A DNA stretch of 8,652 nt from Candidatus Nomurabacteria bacterium (GCA_943356395.1 CALRFC010000033.1:1-8652); one strand, 5' to 3'; shown: positions 1-4,919, counted from the stretch's first letter. Notes: generated by a model not told the origin, from the letters alone. Program-made: numbers and translations.

Positions 1-15
1 AAACTCAAAAAACAA

Positions 16-45
16 AGCCGCTCCAAAAGGAGCGGCTATTTTTTG
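16..45. terminator. Rho-independent terminator, probably bidirectional
   Basis: A perfect 9-bp stem (16-24 with 29-37) closes an AAAA loop and is followed by a T-run at 39-44 on the plus strand. On the minus strand the hairpin is followed by TTTGTTTTTTG, so it can also end the minus-strand gene whose stop codon is at 53-55. It lies only 15 bp beyond that stop. Confidence 0.85.
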
Positions 46-52
46 TTCAATT

Positions 53-478
53 TCACTCGAGTTTAACTTTTGTTGAAGTCAAGCATGCAAGATGCGGGAT
101 ATTGCAGACTTGCCCTGTCCGATAATTCAAATACCGTTTCTGCTCGCCATCGGAAACAGTGGCAAATCCGAATTCCGGATCGATCGAAATATCACAGGCG
201 TTCATCATCGGAACTTTTACCCAAACGCTGTCCGTGGTCTTGAGATACAGGCAATCGTCGCAAGCCCCTTTCCATTTCACCAAAAGTCCTTCTGTGAAAT
301 GATCGCTCCCCGCCATCCGAAACTCGAAGAGTTTTTCCGGCTCATTCCCTCCGCACGGCGAATCAAATGCGCCTTCCGGAAATGTTTCCTGCGCCGCACA
401 ATGGCCCATTAAAATGACGAATGTGAGGAAAAGCACCATCAAAGTGAATTCCTTGGCATCGAATCTTTTATTTTTCAT
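53..478 (-). CDS. Small secreted cysteine-containing protein of unknown function
   Basis: I do not recognise a family. The 141-residue product starts with a basic N-terminus and a hydrophobic stretch at residues 12-25, followed by HCAA/QE, which looks like a signal peptidase I site near residue 29. C27 does not sit in a good lipobox, so a lipoprotein is less likely. The mature part holds six cysteines (42, 73, 76, 95, 125, 132), including a CDDC pair, enough for three disulfides in an exported protein. It is rich in acidic residues and short beta-like segments such as GLLVKWKG and SVWVKVP. The ATG is preceded by GGAAG about 12 nt upstream, a distant and weak ribosome site, and by a plausible promoter. 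Terminators on both sides make it a single-gene unit. The coding call is firm because of the signal peptide, promoter and terminator; the function is unknown. Confidence 0.75.
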   Translation of the reverse strand: MKNKRFDAKEFTLMVLFLTFVILMGHCAAQETFPEGAFDSPCGGNEPEKLFEFRMAGSDHFTEGLLVKWKGACDDCLYLKTTDSVWVKVPMMNACDISIDPEFGFATVSDGEQKRYLNYRTGQVCNIPHLACLTSTKVKLE

Positions 479-499
479 AACGAATGTTTTTCTTCCGGC

Positions 500-527
500 A
501 TTGTATTCCTTTTCAGAAAAAAATCAA
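500..527 (-). promoter_or_regulatory. Sigma-70-type promoter of the small secreted protein gene
   Basis: On the minus strand TTGATT (522-527) is followed after 16 nt by TACAAT (500-505). Transcription would start near 493, giving a leader of about 15 nt. The -35 box abuts the T-run of the terminator hairpin at 529-555. Confidence 0.5.
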
Positions 528-528
528 A

Positions 529-560
529 AGCGCCCCGACCTTCGGTCGGGGCGCTTTTTT
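529..560. terminator. Strong Rho-independent terminator of the RHH/glycosylase operon
   Basis: A 12-bp GC-rich perfect stem (529-540 with 544-555) closes a tight TTC loop. T-runs follow on both strands: plus 555-560, and minus TTTTGATTTTTTT. It lies 67 bp past the glycosylase stop codon and separates that operon from the small secreted gene. Confidence 0.9.
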
Positions 561-626
561 ATTGTCCTTTCCCATCCAACCGTTTCGCTTCCGCCCATGC
601 GAGCTCGTGGGTTTTTCAGTTTTTTA

Positions 627-1595
627 CTAAAGTCGGATTTCTTTTTCAAGCCAATCGATCTTTTCATTCTTCCTTTTCCAAAAAATATCCTCCCAGATAT
701 AGTGAACGGCGAGCATCGAGTATTCTCCGTATCGTGCATGGATGTCGTCACGAATCTTTTTTGCAGGGACAAGTTTCTTGCCATAGAAAAGTCTGGAATA
801 AATCTTCTGTTGCCATGGCGCGATATGGTCAAAATCATCGTATGTATGACAAACCGTTCCAAGGATTATTCGGGCGGTTTCCGGACCGACGCCGTAGAGC
901 TTCATCAGTTCCTTTTTTGCGGCTTCTTTATCCATTCCCCGAAGTTCATATTCGTTGACTTTCTTTTCGGCAAAATCTTTTGACAATCGCTGTATGAATT
1001 TCGCTCTGTAACCGATTTTCAAATCTCGCAATTCCTGTTCTGAAACGCCGTTCAAATCTTCCGGCAACCAGATGGAAAAGATTTCTCTTCCGTCAAAAAC
1101 CAACTTTGTGCCGTATTCCTTGAGCAGAGCGTCCGTCATCTGCACAGTCCTTCTGACTGTCGCGTTTTGCAAAACGATAGAGACAATTAAAAGTTCATAG
1201 AGATTTTGAGCGCTCGAATTGCGCATGCCCGTCCACTTTTTAAATACCGGAGAGAACCGCTTGTCCTTCTTTGCCAGTGCGTTGAATTTCTTCAGGTCGG
1301 CATCGAGATCAAATCGCCAGATAATCTCTTGTTGTATGATCTCTAGGTCGGTATCGGAAATTTTCTTGTTTGAGAAAACTGAAATTCGTATCTTCGGCTT
1401 TTGTTTCTCTCCCCTGTCTTCGATTTTTATCCCGAACAATTTTTTCCCTATGCGAATCGCCTGCCAGTATTTTCCAGATTTCCAATAATTCAGTTTGGTA
1501 GGAAAATGAGATGGTTTATGGAATGTTCCGTCGAAGTGAAAAGGTGCTGTCGGCGTAATAGTGAATACGGATCTGTTTTTCAACACTTTTCTCAT
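627..1595 (-). CDS. HhH-GPD superfamily DNA glycosylase (AlkA/OGG-like)
   Basis: The product (322 aa) is probably a monofunctional base-excision repair glycosylase that removes damaged, perhaps alkylated, bases. Residues about 10-60 resemble the N-terminal AlkA/OGG domain (PFHFDGTF, YWQAIRIG, GIKIED). The helix-hairpin-helix is at about 229-244, with LYGVGPETARIIL. The expected catalytic aspartate is D256 in FDHIAPWQQK, at the usual distance after the hairpin, and SMLAVHYIWEDIFW at 292-305 matches the C-terminal helix of AlkA proteins. The position of the OGG1 Schiff-base lysine after GVG is occupied by PE, so lyase activity is unlikely. Its ATG overlaps the stop of the upstream RHH gene as ATGA and has no Shine-Dalgarno sequence, so it is probably translated by coupling. 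The gene ends in TAG, with a strong terminator downstream. The superfamily is firm; the substrate is not determined. Confidence 0.88.
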   Translation of the reverse strand: MRKVLKNRSVFTITPTAPFHFDGTFHKPSHFPTKLNYWKSGKYWQAIRIGKKLFGIKIEDRGEKQKPKIRISVFSNKKISDTDLEIIQQEIIWRFDLDADLKKFNALAKKDKRFSPVFKKWTGMRNSSAQNLYELLIVSIVLQNATVRRTVQMTDALLKEYGTKLVFDGREIFSIWLPEDLNGVSEQELRDLKIGYRAKFIQRLSKDFAEKKVNEYELRGMDKEAAKKELMKLYGVGPETARIILGTVCHTYDDFDHIAPWQQKIYSRLFYGKKLVPAKKIRDDIHARYGEYSMLAVHYIWEDIFWKRKNEKIDWLEKEIRL

Positions 1596-2173
1596 AGGGC
1601 TTTGATTTTTTTGAAATCAACCTGATATTCCGGTATGCCGATACTAATTCCATATTCTCGCGCACTCGCCAATTCCTTGCCGTTTTGGCCGTCGAACTCG
1701 AATATCTTATTAGGAAAAATTATAAAAACTGTCTTACCGTCATTGTAATCCGCATACCATGCGTGCTCGTGCTTACTGTCAATAGATCTGCTGATTTGTT
1801 TCGCGAGATCGCGAGCATTTTTGAGACCGCATACTTCAACCTTGTGCTTTGTCCACTGGCTGACCCAAGGAGTTTTGTGTCGTTCCGTAACTTTTGATAT
1901 TTCAGTTGAAAGTATGGTGCAGTTTTTCAAGACATTCAGGTTTTCTAAACTTTCTTGGATTATCGTTCCGCGAAAAGTTTCTTTCTTTGAATCCCCGATT
2001 TCGGCAATGGAGTTTTTGTTGGTTGCACATGAAAATGACACTTCTTTTGTTCTTAAGAATTCACGGAGATACCCGTTGATTATTGAACCCAAAGGTATAC
2101 CAAGTTGCTGGGCGACCTTTTGCGCCTTGTCTTTTATATCGGAATCCACTTTTACTGTCAGCAATTTTTTCAC
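1592..2173 (-). CDS. RelB/DinJ-like RHH protein fused to an unrecognised C-terminal domain
   Basis: This 193-residue protein begins with a typical ribbon-helix-helix DNA-binding module: strand LLTVKV (4-9), then helices at about 11-23 and 28-40, as in RelB/DinJ antitoxins. A polar linker follows (about 45-105), then a compact domain at about 106-187 with conserved-looking features (HEHAWYADYNDGKTVFIIFP, FEFDGQ, YGISIGIPEYQVDF). I do not recognise that domain by name. The gene is first in an operon with the DNA glycosylase (ATGA overlap). The start is GTG at 2173-2171; it fits the family N-terminus and lies 7 nt after the -10 box, so the mRNA should be leaderless. Tandem palindromes over the promoter suggest autoregulation, usual for RHH repressors. 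No separate RelE-type toxin gene is present. It could be a stand-alone repressor sensing something through its C-terminal domain, or an antitoxin-like fusion. Confidence 0.82.
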   Translation of the reverse strand: MKKLLTVKVDSDIKDKAQKVAQQLGIPLGSIINGYLREFLRTKEVSFSCATNKNSIAEIGDSKKETFRGTIIQESLENLNVLKNCTILSTEISKVTERHKTPWVSQWTKHKVEVCGLKNARDLAKQISRSIDSKHEHAWYADYNDGKTVFIIFPNKIFEFDGQNGKELASAREYGISIGIPEYQVDFKKIKAL

Positions 2174-2180
2174 GAGAATC

Positions 2181-2209
2181 AGTATATACCAAGTATATAC
2201 CTAAGTCAA
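2181..2209 (-). promoter_or_regulatory. Promoter of the RHH/glycosylase operon, predicted leaderless
   Basis: On the minus strand TTGACT (2204-2209) and TATACT (2181-2186) are separated by exactly 17 nt. The GTG start codon begins 7 nt after the -10 box, where the transcription start is expected, leaving essentially no 5' leader. Confidence 0.75.
2182..2200. promoter_or_regulatory. Tandem GTATATAC operator, likely RHH autoregulatory site
   Basis: Two copies of the 8-bp palindrome GTATATAC lie at 2182-2189 and 2193-2200, with centres 11 bp apart (one helical turn), within the direct repeat AGTATATACC. They cover the -10 box and spacer of the operon promoter. RHH repressors are known to bind such tandem short palindromes cooperatively, so the RHH protein of this operon is the natural candidate ligand (inference). 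Confidence 0.65.
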
Positions 2210-2216
2210 TTCTTTT

Positions 2217-2240
2217 CCACTAGCTAAGAATAGCTAGTGG
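2217..2240. promoter_or_regulatory. Perfect 10-bp inverted repeat between divergent promoters
   Basis: CCACTAGCTA and TAGCTAGTGG flank a 4-nt spacer (AGAA). The dyad lies 7 bp from the minus-strand -35 box and 4 bp from the plus-strand -35 box, so one bound protein could affect both promoters. No T-run follows on either strand, so it does not look like a terminator. Confidence 0.6.
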
Positions 2241-2244
2241 ACTA

Positions 2245-2274
2245 TTGACATATATGATTTCTATATGATACAAT
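2245..2274 (+). promoter_or_regulatory. Promoter of the divergent orphan gene
   Basis: A perfect TTGACA (2245-2250) is followed after 18 nt by TACAAT (2269-2274). Transcription would start near 2281, leaving about a 10-nt AT-rich leader without a Shine-Dalgarno sequence before the ATG at 2291. Confidence 0.65.
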
Positions 2275-2290
2275 GCAAGAAACTTAAAAA

Positions 2291-2839
2291 ATGAAAAAAG
2301 TAATAAATCCGTCGGAATATTTTTCCAATACCGTAACCAAACTTACTGCAATGCAAAAGGAGTTAGACCTAATGAAAGAAGAAGGTGTGGTTCTTTTTGA
2401 AGAAGAAATGGATTTCCCTTCTATACTTCAGGTGGGATACTCTAAAAAAACTGAAGATTTTGAGTGTAAAATCATTTTTTTAAGGATTCATTTTTCTCCA
2501 CGAACGCCCCTTGGTGTAAGTGGTCCCTTATATGACATCCACTTTCGTTTTGGTATTGATTTCAAAGGAAAAGAAAAAGAAGCACAAAAGAGTGAGGGCT
2601 ATATAAGTTTAATTCAATCCGAGGAATCAAAATTGAATCTGGTTGCACACAGTGCGACTATTCAATTCAATGATGACGAAAAAATAATTGACTGTGGTGG
2701 AAGTAGTAAATTGGCGATAAAGGAGAAAACGGATTTCGATGCCATCAAACAGCGAGCTATTTATTTTTTCGAACAGTTGGGCATAAAAAAGAATTTTGGT
2801 TATATAAAAAGAGATTTTTCAATAGGAACAGCTGCCTAA
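2291..2839 (+). CDS. Hypothetical protein, divergent to the RHH/glycosylase operon
   Basis: I do not recognise this 182-residue protein. It has no signal peptide or membrane segment, so it is probably cytoplasmic. An N-terminal helical, charged part (about 8-32, KLTAMQKELDLMKEEG) precedes a region of alternating beta-like stretches (CKIIFLRIHFSP, YDIHFRFGIDFKG, GYISLIQ, LNLVAHSATIQFND). A helical end follows (FDAIKQRAIYFFEQLGI). The coding sequence is visibly more AT-rich than the genes to its right, which may indicate recent acquisition. It has its own good promoter and ends at the convergent terminator at 2849-2876. Sharing the regulatory region with the RHH gene suggests linked control, but nothing in the sequence defines a function. 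Confidence 0.75.
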   Translation: MKKVINPSEYFSNTVTKLTAMQKELDLMKEEGVVLFEEEMDFPSILQVGYSKKTEDFECKIIFLRIHFSPRTPLGVSGPLYDIHFRFGIDFKGKEKEAQKSEGYISLIQSEESKLNLVAHSATIQFNDDEKIIDCGGSSKLAIKEKTDFDAIKQRAIYFFEQLGIKKNFGYIKRDFSIGTAA

Positions 2840-2848
2840 AAAACAGCG

Positions 2849-2876
2849 AAGCCGGTTCAAATGAACCGGCTTTTTT
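2849..2876. terminator. Convergent Rho-independent terminator
   Basis: The stem AGCCGGTTC/GAACCGGCT (2850-2858 with 2863-2871) has an AAAT loop and T-runs on the plus strand (2871-2876). It serves the plus-strand orphan gene. On the minus strand it lies just past the CCA-enzyme stop and is followed by TTCGCTGTTTTTT, so it may also work there, more weakly. Confidence 0.85.
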
Positions 2877-2880
2877 ATTT

Positions 2881-4539
2881 TTACTTTTTCACTCCGTGTT
2901 TTTTGTGAAGTTTCGCGACTTCTTCTTCTTCAAGTTCTCCTTTTTTATCTTTCGCTTGTTCTCCTAACAACTTCAAACTCTCATCTGACAACTCATCGAG
3001 CTCCCCTACTCGGCGGTCGAGATAGTCGCGCGTGTTTTTGGTCGGATCGTCGAGGACTTCTTCGAGCAAGGCGTGGAGCATCCATCCCATGCGCGGGCCG
3101 GCTTTGATATTGAGTTCGTTCATCAGGATAGTGCCGTCCACTTTGAGCTGGGAGACGGAAATCGGGTCGCGCAGGCACTCTTCTATCATGGCGTGATATT
3201 TGCGGAGGCGGTACGGCGCTTCTTTCTTGGCCATGCCGACGCGGTCGCATTCGCGGATGTTCATGAGTGTCCAGATATTTTCTTTTCCGACTTTTGCGAT
3301 GACGCGGCGGACGGCAGAGAGTGTGATCGTCTCGGTGTCGGAGAAAAACATGTGCTGTCGGACGAGGGAAACGACGAGGTCGGAGACTTTTTTCGGGAAT
3401 TTCAGGCGCTCCATGATTTTTGCCACCATGCGCGCGCCGATGACTTCATGACCGTAAAAAGTAAACTTTTTAACATTTGACTTTTGACCTTTGACCTTTG
3501 ACCAAGCCGGATTCACGCGACGAGAACGCGGCTTGCCGATGTCGTGGAAGAGGGCGGCGAGGCGGACTTCAAGCGGCCAATCTTTGTCGGCGGCGTGCTG
3601 GAGAGCCATGAGAAGATGCTCGTAGACATCATACAGATGTGCTCCCCCTTGCTCACAGCCGATCCCCTCTTCGAGCTCGGGAATGATGTGTTTGAGCAAA
3701 CCGAATTTCTGTAGCATACCGACGCCGACGGCCGGCTCGGAAGACATGATGATTTTCTCGAACTCATCGCGGATGCGCTCGGACGAGATGTTTTTGATAA
3801 GTGTTCCACATGAAACTATCCCCTCTGTTGTCTCGTTAGAGATTGTAAAGCCGAGCTGGACGGCAAAGCGCACGGCGCGCATCATACGCAAGGCATCTTC
3901 GGAAAAACGCTCCACAGGCGATCCTACGGTCTTTAAGGACATGTCCTTTATGTCTTCTTGTCCTTTATAAGGGTCATAAAGGACATCCTTGGAAATACTA
4001 TACGCCATGGCATTTACGGTGAAATCTCGCCGTTTCAGATCGTCTTCGAGCTTATCACTGAATTTGACCTCATCCGGATGGCGATTGTCGGAGTATTTTG
4101 ATTCGAGACGGTAAGGAGTAACCTCGATAATACAGGTTCTAGGTTCTAGGTTATAGGTTATAGGTGAATCCAAAGAAGTTTCATATGAAACTATATTTTC
4201 TGTTTCACGTGATACATTTTCTTCTGTTTCATATGAAACTTTTCCTTCTTTCTCTTCCCCCTCACCTTGGCACTCGGCGCTTTCAAAAACCACTGCAACT
4301 GTGCCGAACTTGTTCTCATAGACCGTTTTCGGGAAAAGAGCGATTATCTCTTCCGGTGTAGCATTTGTGGTTACATCCCAATCCTTCGGTTCTCGGCCCA
4401 TAAGGAGATCACGGACGCAACCACCTACGATAAAAGCCTCGAAGCCTGCATTTTCGAGTGTTTCCGTTACACGTGTAACATACCTAGGAATTAAACTAGC
4501 TTGTAGGTTATAGCTTATAAGTTGTAGGTTTTGTTTCAT
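2881..4539 (-). CDS. cca: CCA tRNA nucleotidyltransferase with HD domain and parS/heptad-derived insertions
   Basis: Adds CCA to tRNA 3' ends using CTP and ATP. From the ATG at 4539 (552 aa): VGGCVRDLLMG at 38-48; catalytic DWD with D53 and D55; RRDFTVNA at 170-177; the nucleotide-selecting EDALR at 214-218; then an HD phosphohydrolase domain with H301, H308, HD 332-333 and H364. It is long for the family because of extra segments. Residues about 88-136, between the strands GTVAVVF and IEVTPYR, hold three VS[YR]ET repeats encoded by parS-like sites, then TYNLEPRT encoded by heptamer repeats. About 342-358 (SKVKGQKSNVKK) is also heptamer-encoded. An in-frame TTG at 4548 would add three residues; both starts lie inside a parS-like palindrome, with no Shine-Dalgarno sequence. 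The gene follows tRNA-Gly by 14 nt and is probably co-transcribed with it. All catalytic motifs are intact, so it should be functional. Confidence 0.95.
   Translation of the reverse strand: MKQNLQLISYNLQASLIPRYVTRVTETLENAGFEAFIVGGCVRDLLMGREPKDWDVTTNATPEEIIALFPKTVYENKFGTVAVVFESAECQGEGEEKEGKVSYETEENVSRETENIVSYETSLDSPITYNLEPRTCIIEVTPYRLESKYSDNRHPDEVKFSDKLEDDLKRRDFTVNAMAYSISKDVLYDPYKGQEDIKDMSLKTVGSPVERFSEDALRMMRAVRFAVQLGFTISNETTEGIVSCGTLIKNISSERIRDEFEKIIMSSEPAVGVGMLQKFGLLKHIIPELEEGIGCEQGGAHLYDVYEHLLMALQHAADKDWPLEVRLAALFHDIGKPRSRRVNPAWSKVKGQKSNVKKFTFYGHEVIGARMVAKIMERLKFPKKVSDLVVSLVRQHMFFSDTETITLSAVRRVIAKVGKENIWTLMNIRECDRVGMAKKEAPYRLRKYHAMIEECLRDPISVSQLKVDGTILMNELNIKAGPRMGWMLHALLEEVLDDPTKNTRDYLDRRVGELDELSDESLKLLGEQAKDKKGELEEEEVAKLHKKHGVKK
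3469..3503. repeat. Heptamer tandem array, unit TTTGACC, inside the CCA-enzyme gene
   Basis: Five consecutive 7-bp units: TTTAACA, TTTGACT, then TTTGACC three times. They encode the lysine-rich loop SKVKGQKSNVKK, between the HD metal motif and FYGHE, that typical family members lack. Confidence 0.8.
3802..3817. promoter_or_regulatory. parS-like site 1
   Basis: The 16-mer TGTTCCACATGAAACT differs at two positions from the Bacillus parS TGTTCCACGTGAAACA. It lies inside the CCA-enzyme gene and encodes VSCGT. Confidence 0.55.
4134..4168. repeat. Heptamer tandem array, unit AGGTTAT/AGGTTCT, inside the CCA-enzyme gene
   Basis: Five units in perfect 7-bp phase: AGGTTCT twice, AGGTTAT twice, then AGGTGAA. 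They encode TYNLEPRT at the end of the inserted segment of the CCA enzyme, immediately next to the parS-like array. Confidence 0.8.
4177..4192. promoter_or_regulatory. parS-like site 2 (CATATG core)
   Basis: AGTTTCATATGAAACT is a perfect 16-bp palindrome with the parS arms but a CATATG instead of CACGTG centre. It is the first of three sites spaced exactly 24 bp start to start. Confidence 0.55.
4201..4216. promoter_or_regulatory. parS-like site 3 (near-consensus)
   Basis: TGTTTCACGTGATACA matches the general bacterial parS TGTTTCACGTGAAACA at 15 of 16 positions. It is the middle member of the 24-bp tandem array and encodes VSRET in the CCA enzyme. Confidence 0.7.
4225..4240. promoter_or_regulatory. 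parS-like site 4 (CATATG core)
   Basis: TGTTTCATATGAAACT has parS arms with a CATATG core. It is the third member of the 24-bp array and encodes VSYET. Confidence 0.55.
4465..4480. promoter_or_regulatory. parS-like site 5
   Basis: CGTTACACGTGTAACA keeps the CACGTG core. Its arm substitutions (A at position 5, T at position 12) are symmetric, so dyad symmetry is preserved. It encodes VTRVT near the N-terminus of the CCA enzyme. Confidence 0.5.
4497..4531. repeat. Heptamer tandem array, unit TAGSTTR, at the CCA-enzyme 5' end
   Basis: Five units in 7-bp phase: TAGCTTG, TAGGTTA, TAGCTTA, TAAGTTG, TAGGTTT. They form the N-terminal extension QNLQLISYNLQAS ahead of the normal start of the nucleotidyltransferase fold. 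Confidence 0.75.
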
Positions 4540-4549
4540 ATGAAACAAA
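4530..4549. promoter_or_regulatory. parS-like site 6 over the CCA-enzyme start codon
   Basis: TGTTTCATATGAAACA at 4532-4547 is a perfect palindrome that extends to 20 bp. The central ATG, read on the minus strand, is the likely start codon of the CCA enzyme, so a bound protein could also affect expression of that gene. Confidence 0.6.
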
Positions 4550-4553
4550 TTTG

Positions 4554-4624
4554 TGCGGCTACCGGGAATCGAACCCGAATCTCATCCTTGGCAAGGACGT
4601 GTTCTACCACTAAACCATAGCCGC
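4554..4624 (-). tRNA. tRNA-Gly(GCC)
   Basis: On the minus strand a cloverleaf forms with acceptor stem GCGGCTA/TAGCCGC, the D-arm segment TTTAGTGGTAGAA, anticodon stem CGTCC/GGATG with loop TTGCCAA (anticodon GCC), and T-loop TTCGATT. The discriminator is A rather than the U usual in many bacterial glycine tRNAs. CCA is not encoded (ACAA follows the acceptor stem). The CCA-adding enzyme gene begins 14 nt downstream on the same strand. Confidence 0.97.
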
Positions 4625-4652
4625 GCTAGATAATTGTTAAAATTACAAAAGC

Positions 4653-4681
4653 ATTATATATTTTAAAATATATTTTTGCAA
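4653..4681 (-). promoter_or_regulatory. Promoter of the tRNA-Gly/CCA-enzyme operon
   Basis: On the minus strand TTGCAA (4676-4681) precedes a perfect TATAAT (4653-4658) by 17 nt. Transcription would start near 4646, about 22 nt before the tRNA. The spacer contains most of an 18-bp AT-only palindrome (4656-4673). Confidence 0.7.
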
Positions 4682-4715
4682 TTTTTCTTAAATAGAGCTT
4701 TAAATAAAGGCTATT

Positions 4716-4743
4716 TTGTCCTATATCGAATATGAGCTATAAT
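4716..4743 (+). promoter_or_regulatory. Promoter of tRNA-Arg
   Basis: TTGTCC (4716-4721) precedes a perfect TATAAT (4738-4743) by 16 nt. Initiation near 4750 would be only a few bases before the tRNA. Confidence 0.65.
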
Positions 4744-4752
4744 TCATAAATT

Positions 4753-4824
4753 GCGTCCGTGGTGAAATGGATATCATTACTGTCTTCGGAACAGTCGTTC
4801 CAGGTTCGAGTCCTGGCGGACGCA
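4753..4824 (+). tRNA. tRNA-Arg(TCG)
   Basis: The cloverleaf has acceptor GCGTCCG/CGGACGC, anticodon stem ACTGT/ACAGT with loop CTTCGGA (anticodon TCG), and T-stem CCAGG/CCTGG with loop TTCGAGT. The discriminator is A and CCA is not encoded. Its 3' end is duplicated 62 bp downstream in a hairpin. Confidence 0.96.
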
Positions 4825-4842
4825 CAAAAGCCCCCGCTTTTT

Positions 4843-4887
4843 GTGCGTCCGAACGATCGGCCTGCGCCGATCGTGTGGCGGACGCAC
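4843..4887. repeat. Palindromic element A, copying tRNA-Arg acceptor ends
   Basis: Outer arms 4843-4851 and 4879-4887 and inner arms 4853-4861 and 4866-4874 give 18 bp around a CTGC loop, with an asymmetric internal bulge. The outer arms repeat the 5' and 3' acceptor strands of the adjacent tRNA-Arg: TGGCGGACGCAC occurs at 4814-4825 and again at 4876-4887. The left arm can alternatively pair with the tRNA 3' strand (4817-4830 with 4837-4851). Confidence 0.75.
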
Positions 4888-4919
4888 TATTAGGAAGTGC
4901 TGTTAAATATAAGAATTTT

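Noticed and set aside
414..983. Plus-strand open frame across the terminator and glycosylase 3' end
   Set aside because: It crosses a strong terminator hairpin and is antisense to the conserved glycosylase; no promoter or ribosome site is seen.
1592..2173. Classical type II toxin-antitoxin pair
   Set aside because: No RelE/YafQ-like or other small toxin gene is adjacent; the co-operonic gene is a DNA glycosylase.
2217..2240. Terminator between the divergent genes
   Set aside because: The inverted repeat has no T-run on either strand and lies between two -35 boxes, which fits an operator.
3073..3480. Long plus-strand open frame opposite the CCA-enzyme gene
   Set aside because: It is antisense to the conserved HD and C-terminal region of a clear enzyme, and its product has no recognisable features.
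4177..4240. Protein-level pentapeptide repeat (VS[YR]ET) as a functional motif
   Set aside because: The DNA palindromes are better conserved than needed for the peptide, and the same 16-mers occur in other contexts (start codon, intergenic), so the DNA signal is the better explanation.
4540..4548. TTG at 4548 as start of the CCA enzyme
   Set aside because: It adds only FH before an in-frame ATG at 4539. ATG is the better codon; the TTG remains possible because neither start has a Shine-Dalgarno sequence.
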